Positions 18,288 through 27,009 of a stretch of DNA of 64,000 nt are shown piece by piece. The notes under the pieces were generated by a model, which was not told where the DNA came from, did not search any database, and saw only the letters and a list, made by a program, of their open reading frames with translations. The stretch is from Tildeniella nuda ZEHNDER 1965/U140 (lineage in GTDB: Bacteria; Cyanobacteriota; Cyanobacteriia; Leptolyngbyales; Leptolyngbyaceae): positions 293,009 through 357,008 of the forward strand of contig JAHHIG010000004.1 in assembly GCA_019358895.1 (NCBI GenBank), read 5' to 3'. A program made the position numbers and the translations under genes. Each line of letters starts with the position of its first letter. The first letter of the stretch is position 1.

Positions 18288-18643
18288 GAGTACTTGTTTT
18301 CAGAAAAGACTTCAGTAAAAGGTTGCACCAGCCAGTGCCAAGCTCAATCCATGAGTAGACTTGATCCTGCCAGCACCTACAAAGCCGAGTAGCCGTTTAC
18401 AAACTAGCGTTCCAGACACAATCAGACCAACCGCTGACCTTGGGCAAGGCAGACGATCTGAGATAGCCGCACGTAGAGTCCCTAACGATTTGCTTGACCT
18501 GACGATTTCATTGAACAAAGTATGCCCAAGTTGTTCTCAGTACTAACACGAATTACCCTTGAATTTACTAGGAGAAGCACTTGGTCGCTACTGTAAAACT
18601 ACGGGTTGTACCTGCCCTGCGTAGCAATCAGCGTTTGCACTAG
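18288..18643. other. intergenic region, nothing recognised
   Basis: A 356-bp gap upstream of the kinase. Open frames on both strands (18312-18518 and 18361-18546) carry no motif. It presumably holds the kinase promoter. Confidence 0.4.
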
Positions 18644-19123
18644 CTAAACCGCAGACTGAAGCCATTGACGGATTGCCTGTCTCCACAGACTGCTGCTGGT
18701 TTCAGGTAGCGAGAGTGGCTCCTTCGCAAAGATGTAGTAAATGTTGCCCTCATCGGTGACATCAAATGTGGCAGAAAATTCTTTTGCCCAATCATCCAGG
18801 TGCTGACGGGCGATCGCGGGTTCTAACCGTGCAGCAGCGGCAAAACCCAGCACCGACACTCTACCCTGACTAACCTGGAGTACTTGAAAGAAGCGCTCTC
18901 TAATCGCCTGTCGCTTCAGTCTGGCACTGACATAGAGTAACCACACACCGAGAGACGCGGGAGCTAGACCAAAGAGAATCAAAAAGGTTGTCAGCAGCGC
19001 TAAAAAGCCACCCACTGCATGGCTAGTCAAAATCGCCGTCACGAGCGCGATCGACATGGTGCCGCCGCCGAACAGAAAGAATGCACCAACAGCTTTACCG
19101 ACCCGGCTCCAAAGTTGACTCAT
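18644..19123 (-). CDS. two-helix membrane protein, conserved hypothetical
   Basis: This 159-residue protein has two membrane helices (residues ~10-35 and 38-65, LFGGGTMSIALVTAILTS and FLALLTTFLILFGLAPASLGVWLLYV). A basic linker (RLKRQAIRERFFQVLQVSQGRVSV) and a soluble C-terminal domain (~90-145) follow. That domain resembles a small winged-helix-like module (AAARLEPAIARQHLDDWAKEFSATFDVTDEGNIYYIF). The arrangement is common in cyanobacterial proteins of unknown role. ATG 19123 is clear. Convergent-free; the kinase gene lies downstream on the same strand after 356 bp. Confidence 0.68.
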   Translation of the reverse strand: MSQLWSRVGKAVGAFFLFGGGTMSIALVTAILTSHAVGGFLALLTTFLILFGLAPASLGVWLLYVSARLKRQAIRERFFQVLQVSQGRVSVLGFAAAARLEPAIARQHLDDWAKEFSATFDVTDEGNIYYIFAKEPLSLPETSSSLWRQAIRQWLQSAV

Positions 19124-19522
19124 AGTACTAGCCTGCGACGATACTTTATTCTCCTTCTTCTAAGCTACCGCGCCTGCACCAGAACGTGGGGACAAGCTTC
19201 AGGTACGGGTATCCTCACTTTATATGAGGCTTTGATGATCAATAACGGTCAGCAGTCCGAGTGGTTCATCGCCTGGGACGTTTCTGGTACTGCTCAATGC
19301 TTTACAAACTATTTCTTTGCAAAGAAGTAATGGGACGTGTTGCGAATTGTTATGACGTGTCTAGCCCAATTTTGACAGTGGGCAACTTAAGGAAGCGGTC
19401 ATCGGTTTGCGATCGCGGGTATCAGGGTTGCCTCTACTGATGCCCGTTCATGAGCACTGCCACACTGGCGAGAGTGAATCAGAACCCTCCTAAATTTTGG
19501 TGTCATTTCAGCACGATTAACT
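19124..19522. other. intergenic region upstream of phycobiliprotein-like gene
   Basis: A 399-bp gap between divergent genes. A 103-codon frame (19019-19330) overlaps the membrane-protein gene and has no motif. No clear promoter was placed. Confidence 0.4.
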
Positions 19523-19996
19523 ATGCATACCCTGAATCACAACCTGGAAAAAAGCGTTTTGGAGGCTGATGGTCGCTACCTTAGCGCTCAGGAGCTTTCT
19601 CCTCTAGAACAATATGCTCGAACTTATGCCGTGCGCTTGCACACCTACCAGCAGCTACGTGATCACGGTGAACCTTTAGTGATCCAGGCACTCCGTAAGC
19701 TCGCACAGATGTACCCAGAGTTAGTGCAACAGCATGGTGCGCGCTGTAAATATGACATGACTGAAGTGCTCCGTTACGTAGCGCTATCGATTTTGCGAGA
19801 TGACGAGACCTTTTTTAAGGAGCAAATGATGTCGTGGTTGGATACGATCTTACTGGCTCATAAAAAAACGGCTCATTGCACGACAGCCTATCGATTTTTG
19901 CAAGAGGCGATCGCGGCGGCTCTCCCTGCTCAGGACTTAGCCCTGACGCGTCCTTACCTCGACATTGTGACGCAGTCGCTGCAATCCCACGCTTGA
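19523..19996 (+). CDS. phycobiliprotein-like (allophycocyanin/phycocyanin-family) protein
   Basis: This 157-residue protein has the length and helix order of a phycobiliprotein subunit. N-terminal LEADGRYLSAQELSPLEQY matches helix X/Y-A of ApcB-type chains. Residues 75-85 (CKYDMTEVLRY) align without gaps with the chromophore segment C-x-R-D-x4-LRY: Cys75 (Cys84-equivalent) and Asp78 (Asp87-equivalent) are kept, whereas the Arg is Tyr77. The usual AGD after the helix is RDD. Bilin attachment is thus possible but not shown. It is not next to apc/cpc operons but is followed after 198 bp by a phycobilisome linker gene, so both probably act together at the phycobilisome or thylakoid surface. Confidence 0.8.
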   Translation: MHTLNHNLEKSVLEADGRYLSAQELSPLEQYARTYAVRLHTYQQLRDHGEPLVIQALRKLAQMYPELVQQHGARCKYDMTEVLRYVALSILRDDETFFKEQMMSWLDTILLAHKKTAHCTTAYRFLQEAIAAALPAQDLALTRPYLDIVTQSLQSHA

Positions 19997-20028
19997 GAAA
20001 TTGCCACTGATAGCAACGAGCGATCGGC

Positions 20029-20091
20029 TTTCAGCCTTTAGCCTTTAGCCCTTAGCCTTCATCCCTTAGCCTTTAGCCTTCAGCCTTCATC
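20029..20091. repeat. STRR cluster (CCTTTAG/CCTTCAG type)
   Basis: About nine heptamers of CCTTTAG, CCTTCAG, CCCTTAG and CCTTCAT lie between the phycobiliprotein-like and linker genes. Confidence 0.85.
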
Positions 20092-20194
20092 AGTGCCTCA
20101 ATACAACGACGAGCACTGAGTTCCTAAGCCTAAACGCCCTCGACGCAGCCCTCGCGTTTCCTCAGATGCATCACCTATTCGTTGAGGACACTGT

Positions 20195-20899
20195 ATGAAC
20201 TGTTTCCAACCGATCACGGTCAGTCGTCGTTCTTCTGCCGAGGAGCGTCAAGGCGCACTCTACCAGCTTTATCATCAAGTGCTGGAGCGACAGCCTTATA
20301 CCTTTGAGCGCCAAAGTCTAGCCAAAGCTGAGAAAGACTTTCTCACGGATAAGATTGGTGTCAAACGGTTTCTCAGTGAGTTAGGGCGATCGGATGTTTA
20401 CCTCAACGCCTTTTATCACAACTCCTCCAACATGAAGTTTCTGGAGCTATGCTTCAAGCACTTTCTGGGACGGGCACCCGTAAGCCAGGATGAAATTAAG
20501 CATTACTGCGACATCATGATGTACGAGGGCGTGGCGACCATGATTACAGCCATTCTTGACTCTGAAGAATACCGCAAGGCGTTTGGTTGCTTCACGGTGC
20601 CCCACCCGCGTGAGCCTCGCTACCATGTATCGCCGAAAGCATATACGGAGTCCCGTTTGCTCAATCGTGAACATGTCGGTCAGCGGGGGCGATCGATCCC
20701 CACTATTTATTGGCATCAACTGGGTCTGACCTGTGAAGGTGGCGTTTGCCGTCACCCCGCTGACGAATCTATCGAGTCCAGCTTGCCCTCAGAAGACTTA
20801 GCGAAACTGCTGCAATTACTACAGTCGCCCCAGCCAGAGAAAGCCTTTGCGTCACTGTCATTAGAGCATCAGGCATTGTTGCGTCGGGCGATCGGCTAG
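20195..20899 (+). CDS. phycobilisome linker-domain protein
   Basis: Residues ~15-140 of this 234-residue protein form a phycobilisome linker (PBS_linker, Pfam00427) domain. Matching blocks are LYQLYHQVLERQPYTFERQSLAKAEKDF, GVKRFLSELGRSDVYLNAFYHNSSNMKFLELCFKHFLGRAP and ATMITAILDSEEYRKAFG, as in CpcG/ApcE REP domains. The C-terminal 90 residues are unlike CpcG, with a short Cys pair (CEGGVC) near residue 180 and no membrane helix as in CpcL. It may attach the neighbouring phycobiliprotein-like protein to phycobilisomes. Start ATG 20195 follows a GAGGACA sequence. Single linker domain; ApcE-type multiple repeats are absent. Confidence 0.82.
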   Translation: MNCFQPITVSRRSSAEERQGALYQLYHQVLERQPYTFERQSLAKAEKDFLTDKIGVKRFLSELGRSDVYLNAFYHNSSNMKFLELCFKHFLGRAPVSQDEIKHYCDIMMYEGVATMITAILDSEEYRKAFGCFTVPHPREPRYHVSPKAYTESRLLNREHVGQRGRSIPTIYWHQLGLTCEGGVCRHPADESIESSLPSEDLAKLLQLLQSPQPEKAFASLSLEHQALLRRAIG

Positions 20900-20992
20900 T
20901 CTGTCAAGCAGTAAGCGGTTGTGAGCTAGTGAAAGGCTGCTCCAACAGTATGCAATGACTTTTTAACATGCTCTCAGGAGCAATGCAGCGGC

Positions 20993-21841
20993 TCACTCGG
21001 CAGGAATAGGCACTGTGCTGCTTGTGGCTCGCCGCGATCGCGCGAGGCTCTGGCTGTGCTCGGTCAGAAAGTTTTGTGCTTGCATGATCTCATACAGGTT
21101 AACGTCTGCTTCTAGCAAACAAGCATGACCGCTGTACGGCAGTACAACAGCTTGAGCGTGGGGAAACCACTTCTCTAAGTGCTGCACCTCTGCCAGCGAA
21201 GGCAACAGTCGATCGCCCGCACTCGCTAAAAGCAAGACAGGCTGTTGCAACTGCGACAGTTGCTCATCCTCAACATCAAAATCACCCAGCAGAGAAAGCC
21301 GCCAAATCGAGGTTTTTTGCGGCACCGAGAGCACAGCGTCGTAAAACGTCTGTCGATCGCTCTCTGCCACACGCCCCAGGTACGCTAAAAAGGGCATCAG
21401 AGCGATCGACGACAGGCGGTAGGCAAATTCTGGTAACCAGCGCGTGACTTGTGATCCCCATGCGATCAGTGGTTTGCGATGAAACGAAGAGGCTGGATTG
21501 ACCAGAATCAGACGGTCAAATAATCGTGGCGCGGAGAGTGCTACCTTCATCGCTAAGCAGCCACCAAAGGACTCGCCGCAGAGATAAACTGAGCGATCGG
21601 GCGACTGCTGTAACTCTGCCTCAATGAGAGCAACAACAGTATCAGTAAGGCTCTGCCAATTGGTCAAATCATCGGGTGGAATCGCCAGACAGCGCACATC
21701 AAAGGCAGGCTCCAAACCTGCCGTCTGGGTTCTGAGAAGGCGACCAGTGCCATCCATACCAGGCAAAAACACAAACAGCGGCAGTTCTGGCTGTAACCGT
21801 TCTGGCGTGAGGAAGCAAGGATGGCTTTGAATGTCAGGCAT
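20993..21841 (-). CDS. alpha/beta hydrolase (phytyl ester synthase-type N-terminal domain)
   Basis: This 282-residue alpha/beta hydrolase has the oxyanion region FLPGMDGTGRLL and nucleophile motif GESFGG (Ser ~100). A late Asp (SAGDRLLPS) and His (YSGHACLLE) complete the triad. FLPGMDGTGRLL is typical of the hydrolase domain of plant PES1/PES2 (phytyl ester/TAG synthases). The gene follows an acyltransferase gene on the same strand, 4 bp after its stop, and the plant enzymes carry both domains in one chain. A role in phytol or fatty-acid recycling at thylakoids is inferred. I take ATG 21841 rather than the in-frame upstream start at 21874, which would overlap the acyltransferase. Confidence 0.8.
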   Translation of the reverse strand: MPDIQSHPCFLTPERLQPELPLFVFLPGMDGTGRLLRTQTAGLEPAFDVRCLAIPPDDLTNWQSLTDTVVALIEAELQQSPDRSVYLCGESFGGCLAMKVALSAPRLFDRLILVNPASSFHRKPLIAWGSQVTRWLPEFAYRLSSIALMPFLAYLGRVAESDRQTFYDAVLSVPQKTSIWRLSLLGDFDVEDEQLSQLQQPVLLLASAGDRLLPSLAEVQHLEKWFPHAQAVVLPYSGHACLLEADVNLYEIMQAQNFLTEHSQSLARSRRATSSTVPIPAE

Positions 21842-21845
21842 CGTC

Positions 21846-22574
21846 TTAGTAGCTCCCTTGCTGCAACAAATCACGAATCTCGGTGTGGCACTGTTGCGTG
21901 AGTTCAGTTACAAGCGCTTTCGCTTGCTTGCCTTGATAGTGCTCACGGTGGCTAGGACGAATCCAGTAGGGACGACCAATCAAAAGATTGACGCGCTGGT
22001 AGATCACCATTGGGTGCCAACCATCCTGTGAGAAAAGCGGTTCTGAGGGATCAATAAGGCTCAGCAATCTGAGGGGAAACGCTGCGTTGACGGCTTCTGC
22101 TTCGGAGGCGATCGCAACGGGGAGCACTACCAAATCTCGCACGGGAGCACGCAGCGCTAAGTGAGCGAATCCACGCTGAAAGCCTCCCACCACTTCTGGT
22201 ACGGTGCGCTTGACCATCGGTTCAGCCCCTTCAGGAAACAGACCAACGGCTTGCTGAGCCTGCAAGATTTGGGCTGCCTGTCCAAAAAAAGTTTGCTGTC
22301 TCTGTTCCGGCAGAGACAAGGGAAAGCAACCCATCTTCTCAACAATTTCCCGCATCACGGGTACCTGACCCATATAGTGATGACAAGCGAAGCGAACAGG
22401 GCGATTGAGGGCAGCCATGAGCAACGGTGCGTCCAAAAAGCTGCGATGGTTACTAACGATCAGCACTGGACCACAGTGAGGAATGCGGTCTTGATGATGC
22501 GTGTAAAGGCGAGTCCCCAGAACTGCAAGCAAAAGACGTGAGAGCTGGAGTGGTTGGTCTGAAGGCATGGACAA
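21846..22574 (-). CDS. lysophospholipid acyltransferase-family (PlsC-like) protein
   Basis: This 242-residue protein has the acyltransferase motif I NHRSFLDAPLL (NHX4D) at residues ~42-52 and motif III FPEGAEP at ~122. N- and mid-protein hydrophobic stretches suggest peripheral membrane association. The family transfers acyl chains to lysophosphatidate, diacylglycerol or phytol. The operon with the downstream hydrolase and the GAEPMVKRT context favour the PES/DGAT-like branch over housekeeping PlsC; this is inferred. Start ATG 22574 is the first in frame and is separated by 720 bp from metG on the other strand. Confidence 0.8.
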   Translation of the reverse strand: MSMPSDQPLQLSRLLLAVLGTRLYTHHQDRIPHCGPVLIVSNHRSFLDAPLLMAALNRPVRFACHHYMGQVPVMREIVEKMGCFPLSLPEQRQQTFFGQAAQILQAQQAVGLFPEGAEPMVKRTVPEVVGGFQRGFAHLALRAPVRDLVVLPVAIASEAEAVNAAFPLRLLSLIDPSEPLFSQDGWHPMVIYQRVNLLIGRPYWIRPSHREHYQGKQAKALVTELTQQCHTEIRDLLQQGSY

Positions 22575-22807
22575 GAAGGAGTTAGAACGCTCTACTTGAT
22601 AAAGGAAGTGTTAACATTACTTTACATGGTTTAGCCGCTGGTTTGATGGCATGGGTCACAGGTGAAGGCTTCGATGGGTGAACACCATCGCTTCCAGACT
22701 CAGTCTAGTTTCAGGCGAGTCTATCTGAATGAGTCTATAGGGGTAGTCTAGGCGGACTGAGTGTTCTCAAGCGCTTTGCCAGCGTTCAAACGTCTAGATG
22801 AGACGGG

Positions 22808-22971
22808 CTTAAATGTGGTGTTTATATACTTGCGTCACCCAATCCGCCCTCACCCTAGCCCTCTCCCACAGGAGAGGGAACCGGAAGCGGAAGCTCCTTC
22901 TCCCTGGGGAGAAGGGGTTAGGGATGAGGGCAAATAACATGATGCGTTAAGTATATAAATGCCTTAAATGT
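22808..22971. mobile_element. MITE-like element with 9-bp direct repeats
   Basis: A perfect 9-bp direct repeat, CTTAAATGT, lies at 22808-22816 and 22963-22971. The 146 bp between begin and end with imperfect terminal inverted repeats sharing TTTATATACTT (left 22821-22831; right complement ~22950-22960). The interior holds two hairpins (CCCTCTCC/GGAGAGGG and CCTTCTCC/GGAGAAGG) and a longer CCCTCACCCTA.../...TTAGGGATGAGGG inverted repeat. No coding capacity. This fits a non-autonomous element with target-site duplication. The remainder of the 22575-23294 gap shows nothing else I recognise. Confidence 0.6.
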
Positions 22972-23294
22972 CTTGTTGTCTGCAAAGACGGTCGCATCCA
23001 AGTTCTTGCGTAAAGCAACAACAAGATTATTCAATCTAATGATTAACTTAAGCTTTTCTTAGCTGTCACGACACAGTTTGTAGCTAGAATTGTTAAAGGA
23101 CTTATATCTTCAGCAGACTTGCATTTCTAAGCAATTGAAGGGTGCTTGTCAAGGTGAGGTTGGCACTTTTGCCCGTTTTTTGATGTGAACTGACAGAAAG
23201 AATTGTCGTTCAATACTCTCTGTAAATTGTATTCTGGTTTGATGCTGGCAGGCTCTAACTGGTTTACACAACGATCGTTTTTCGTTCAAAATAC

Positions 23295-24887
23295 ATGGTT
23301 TTCAGCCCAACAAGTAACAACGCATTTGCAATTACAACGCCGCTTTACTACGTAAATGGGTTGCCTCATGTTGGCAGCGCTTATCCAACGATCGCCGCTG
23401 ACGCGATCGCCCGCTTTCAGCGTTTGCAGGGTAAGTCTGTGCTGATGATTACGGGCACTGACGAGCATGGTCAGAATATTCAGCGCACGGCTGAAGGTCG
23501 AGGATTGCAGCCCCAGGAGCATTGTGATCAGATTGCAGCAAGCTTTAAAGCGCTTTGGCAGCAGTATGACATTCAGTACGATCGCTTCATTCGCACGACT
23601 GATCCCCGCCATGAGGCGATCGTCAACGAATTTTTCCAGCGCGTCTGGGATCAAGGCGATATTTATCTGGGGCGGCAGCAAGGCTGGTACTGTCTTTCCT
23701 GTGAAGAATTTAAAGAAGAGCGCGACTTGCTGGATGATCACCGCTGCTCGATTCACACCAACCGGGTTGCAGAATGGCGCAACGAAGAAAATTACTTTTT
23801 TCGCTTGTCGAAGTACCAAAGCAAGTTGGAGTCGATCTATGCCGAGCAACCTGACTTTATTCAGCCAGAGGCACGCCGCAACGAAGTCCTCAGCTTTGTA
23901 AGTCAGGGGCTGCAAGATTTTTCGATTTCCCGCGTGAACCTGGATTGGGGCATTCGCGTGCCATTCGATCCTAAGCACACTATCTATGTTTGGTTTGATG
24001 CGCTCTTGGGTTACGTGACAGCGTTACTGGAGCCTGAGAGTGAAGCGACCTTGGCAAATGCACTTCAGCATTGGTGGCCGATCGATACTCACTTGATTGG
24101 CAAGGATATCCTGCGGTTTCACGCTGTGTATTGGCCCGCAATGCTGCTATCGGCTGGGTTGCCGCTACCTGGACGGGTGTTCGGGCATGGACACTTGACC
24201 AAAGACGGGCAGAAAATGGGCAAAACGTTAGGTAACGTGCTCGATCCAGTCGCTTTGGTCGATCGCTATGGTTCTGATGCCGTTCGCTATTATTTTTTGA
24301 AGGAAATCGAGTTTGGGCGGGATGGCGACTTTAGCGAAACACGCTTCATCAATACTCTGAATGCCGACCTGGCAAATGATTTGGGAAATTTGCTCAATCG
24401 TACGCTGAAGATGGCATACAAGTACTGTGGTGCCTCTGTTCCAGATCTATCACAGGCGGCAGTGCAAGCAGAAACCACACTGGCTGCGATCGGGCGCACA
24501 TTGGGCGATCGTGTTGCCCAGGCGTACAGTGCGCTTGCCTTCAGTCGCGCCTGCGAGGAAATTTTGACCCTGGTAAAGACTGGCAATAAATATATCGATG
24601 ACCAGGCTCCATGGTCGTTACATAAGCAGGGGCAGCAGCAGGCAGTTGAGCAAATTTTGTACAGTGTATTAGAGTCAGTTAGACTTGCAGCATATCTTCT
24701 AGCGCCAATTACGCCAAAACTTAGCACGGCTGTCTACCAACAGCTAGGCTTCTCCGTTGACTTTAATCAACAGGCTTTAATAAATGTTGCTGCTCCCTTT
24801 GCCCTCCATGCCTCTTGGGGAATATTGCCACTTAAGCAGGCGTTGAGCGAACCTCAACCCGTTTTTCAACGATTAGAAACTTTATAA
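23295..24887 (+). CDS. metG: methionyl-tRNA synthetase
   Basis: MetRS charges tRNA-Met and initiator tRNA. This 530-residue enzyme has the HIGH-type motif NGLPHVGSAYPTI near residue 20 and GTDEHGQ at ~55. The zinc-knuckle cysteines (CLSCEEF...HRCSIH) follow, then the KMSKS variant KMGKTLGNVL at ~300 and the anticodon-binding helical domain. The C-terminal EMAP/Trbp111 dimerisation domain found in E. coli-type MetRS is absent, as in many cyanobacteria. ATG 23295 is the only sensible start. The long upstream region carries a MITE-like element. An initiator tRNA gene is also in this window (48.5 kb). Confidence 0.95.
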   Translation: MVFSPTSNNAFAITTPLYYVNGLPHVGSAYPTIAADAIARFQRLQGKSVLMITGTDEHGQNIQRTAEGRGLQPQEHCDQIAASFKALWQQYDIQYDRFIRTTDPRHEAIVNEFFQRVWDQGDIYLGRQQGWYCLSCEEFKEERDLLDDHRCSIHTNRVAEWRNEENYFFRLSKYQSKLESIYAEQPDFIQPEARRNEVLSFVSQGLQDFSISRVNLDWGIRVPFDPKHTIYVWFDALLGYVTALLEPESEATLANALQHWWPIDTHLIGKDILRFHAVYWPAMLLSAGLPLPGRVFGHGHLTKDGQKMGKTLGNVLDPVALVDRYGSDAVRYYFLKEIEFGRDGDFSETRFINTLNADLANDLGNLLNRTLKMAYKYCGASVPDLSQAAVQAETTLAAIGRTLGDRVAQAYSALAFSRACEEILTLVKTGNKYIDDQAPWSLHKQGQQQAVEQILYSVLESVRLAAYLLAPITPKLSTAVYQQLGFSVDFNQQALINVAAPFALHASWGILPLKQALSEPQPVFQRLETL

Positions 24888-24974
24888 GCTGCTTCCAACT
24901 GAGAGGCTCAAGCAATCCTCAGCCCTTGACTGATAGATTAAACCGTTCCGCCCTTAAAACCAAGGTATAAACTC

Positions 24975-25580
24975 GTGCTAAGCAATAATTTTGATCATGA
25001 ATCTGTTTTTACTCAGGAACAAGTCCTCGAAAATCGTGGGCGGGTGGCTATTTTCATTGATGGCTCTAATCTGTTTTATGCAGCGCTCCAACTGGGAATC
25101 GAAATCGACTACACCAAGTTACTCTGTCGCCTGACGGCTGGTTCACGGTTGTTGCGTTCCTTTTTCTATACAGGAGTCGATCGCACCAATGAAAAACAGC
25201 AGGGTTTCTTGCTATGGATGCGGCGCAACGGCTACCGGGTCATCTCTAAAGATTTGGTGCAACTACCTGATGGCTCTAAAAAAGCGAATCTGGATGTTGA
25301 AATTGCCGTTGACATGATGTCTCTGGTTGGCTCTTATGACACAGCCGTCCTGGTGAGCGGCGATGGTGATCTGGCGTATGCGGTGAATGCAGTCAGCTAT
25401 CGTGGTGTGCGGGTGGAAGTGGTAAGCCTGCGATCGATGACGAGCGACAGTTTGATTAACGTCGCCGATCGCTACATCGATCTAGACAACGTTAAAGAAG
25501 ACATCCAAAAAACGCCGCGCAGCTATACCTATCGCCCTCTTTCAACCATCGGCTTGATGGAAGACGCTGAAGCAGAATAA
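24975..25580 (+). CDS. LabA-like NYN-domain protein
   Basis: This 201-residue protein is a NYN/PIN-like nuclease-fold domain. Conserved acidic residues sit in VAIFIDGSNLFYA (~residue 29), NLDVEIAVDMM (~110) and VLVSGDGDLAYAVNAV (~130). LabA of Synechococcus elongatus, which acts in negative feedback of the circadian output, belongs to this family, but cyanobacteria carry several paralogues, so a circadian role is not established. I accept GTG 24975 as start because the frame is short upstream and no ATG precedes the conserved strand. The gene is 87 bp after metG, possibly co-transcribed. Confidence 0.82.
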   Translation: MLSNNFDHESVFTQEQVLENRGRVAIFIDGSNLFYAALQLGIEIDYTKLLCRLTAGSRLLRSFFYTGVDRTNEKQQGFLLWMRRNGYRVISKDLVQLPDGSKKANLDVEIAVDMMSLVGSYDTAVLVSGDGDLAYAVNAVSYRGVRVEVVSLRSMTSDSLINVADRYIDLDNVKEDIQKTPRSYTYRPLSTIGLMEDAEAE

Positions 25581-25672
25581 ATGAGTTCCCTGTTTTGGTC
25601 TGGTAGAAAGCGACGATCCGGTTGAAACATCTGGAACGCCAGTGCCGCGATCGGAGTCTTGCCTTTTAGTCG

Positions 25673-25714
25673 TTAGACGTTGGACTGTAGACTAAAGGAT
25701 AGTCTCACGTCTAA
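25673..25714. terminator. nested stem-loop upstream of lptC
   Basis: TTAGACGT (25673-25680) pairs with ACGTCTAA (25707-25714), and the inner AGACT/AGTCT forms a second stem. There is no U-tract, so it is a weak terminator candidate for the LabA-like gene or a 5' structure in the lptC leader. Confidence 0.35.
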
Positions 25715-25741
25715 TGCTTCACTTTGCCTGTAACTGCCATC

Positions 25742-26902
25742 ATGCCCATTCTTTTTTCTTCGCAGCGCAACGCTACAGCGCAAAAGAGCCGTCTACTGCC
25801 CGTGCTGTTGCTGCTCGTGCTTTGTACAACCGTAGCCTGCGGCAACCGTAGCCGCACTGCCGAAAAAATCGCTCAGGATAGCAAGCAGGCTGCGGACTTT
25901 GATAACAGCCTCACCTTTAACGCTGTCACGTTAGAGGAGTTTGATAATAAGGGTCGGCTGTGGTGGAAGGTGAAAGCAACGCAAGCAAGCTACAGCAAAG
26001 ATAAAAAGATTGCCCGCCTCCAGCAGCCCGCAGGCGAATTTTTTCAGGATGGGAAGTCGGTTTTGCAGGTAAAAGGACAACAGGGCGAAGTTCAGCAAAA
26101 CGGTCAGACGATTTTTTTACGTGGCAAAATTACGGCGACCGACACGCGTGATGGACTGGTGATGCAGGGTGATGAACTGGAATGGCAGCCACGCAATGAC
26201 CTGGTCATCGTTCGCAACAATCTGACAGGTACTCACCGCCAACTGAAGATCGCCGCGAAAGAAGGACGGTTGTTTACACGTGCCCAACGGTTGGAATTGC
26301 AGGGTGGCGTTAAGGCTCAAGCCACCAACCCAGATCTAAAGTTTCAGTCTGAGCGACTGATCTGGCAGATTAAGCAGCAGACGCTGGCGAGCGATCGCCC
26401 CTTACAGATCGATCGCTTCAACAAAACAATTTTGACCGATCGCGCCAGTGCCAATCAAGGCGTAGCAGACCTCAAAGCAAAAACGATTACGCTCAAGCAA
26501 AATGCTCGGCTGAACCTGGTTGACCCACCCGTTCAACTCGCCAGCAACGATATTGTTTGGAATTTGCAAGGTCAAACCATTGCGTCTGACCAACTGTTGA
26601 CGATCGATAACCGCCAGCAGCAAGTCACCCTCAGCGGCAATGAGGGGCGCATTGATCTCAAGTCCAAGATGCTTTATTTGGCAGGTGCCGTGCGCGGCGT
26701 TGGTGCAAAGAATCAAGCTCAACTCAACTCAGACCGTTTGAATTGGAACATTGCGACCCAAAAGTTTGAAGCTGACGGGAATGTTCGCTACCAACAGGGT
26801 CAGCCGCCCTTGAACCTGGCAGGTCCAAGAGCAACAGGCACCCTACGCGACCAGAACATCCTCGTGAGTGGTGGCAGAGTAGTGACAGAGTTTACCCCTT
26901 AA
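25742..26902 (+). CDS. lptC: LPS export system periplasmic protein LptC
   Basis: LptC links the inner-membrane LptBFG transporter to LptA in lipopolysaccharide export. The protein (386 residues from ATG 25742) starts with a basic N-terminus, a hydrophobic stretch and a lipobox-like LCTTVACG, so it may be a lipoprotein. The rest is repeated beta-jellyroll/OstA-like strands (FDNKGRLWWKVKATQASYSKDKKIARLQQPAGEF, DELEWQPRNDLVIVRNNL, SERLIWQIKQQTLASDRP, LNWNIATQKFEADGNVRYQQG). Cyanobacterial LptC is longer than the ~190-residue E. coli protein, as here. TTG 25724 is an alternative start. Confidence 0.87.
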   Translation: MPILFSSQRNATAQKSRLLPVLLLLVLCTTVACGNRSRTAEKIAQDSKQAADFDNSLTFNAVTLEEFDNKGRLWWKVKATQASYSKDKKIARLQQPAGEFFQDGKSVLQVKGQQGEVQQNGQTIFLRGKITATDTRDGLVMQGDELEWQPRNDLVIVRNNLTGTHRQLKIAAKEGRLFTRAQRLELQGGVKAQATNPDLKFQSERLIWQIKQQTLASDRPLQIDRFNKTILTDRASANQGVADLKAKTITLKQNARLNLVDPPVQLASNDIVWNLQGQTIASDQLLTIDNRQQQVTLSGNEGRIDLKSKMLYLAGAVRGVGAKNQAQLNSDRLNWNIATQKFEADGNVRYQQGQPPLNLAGPRATGTLRDQNILVSGGRVVTEFTP

Positions 26903-27009
26903 ACGACGCTCGATCTTTGAGTGGCATTAATCCAAATCCAGTGCGTAAATGATTGTGTGGTTGCCTGAAGGGTAGATTAAACATTGAAGCGCTTTCAGGA
27001 GCATCAACC

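Noticed and set aside
23286..23978. 230-codon minus-strand frame inside metG
   Set aside because: Antisense shadow of a clearly conserved synthetase.
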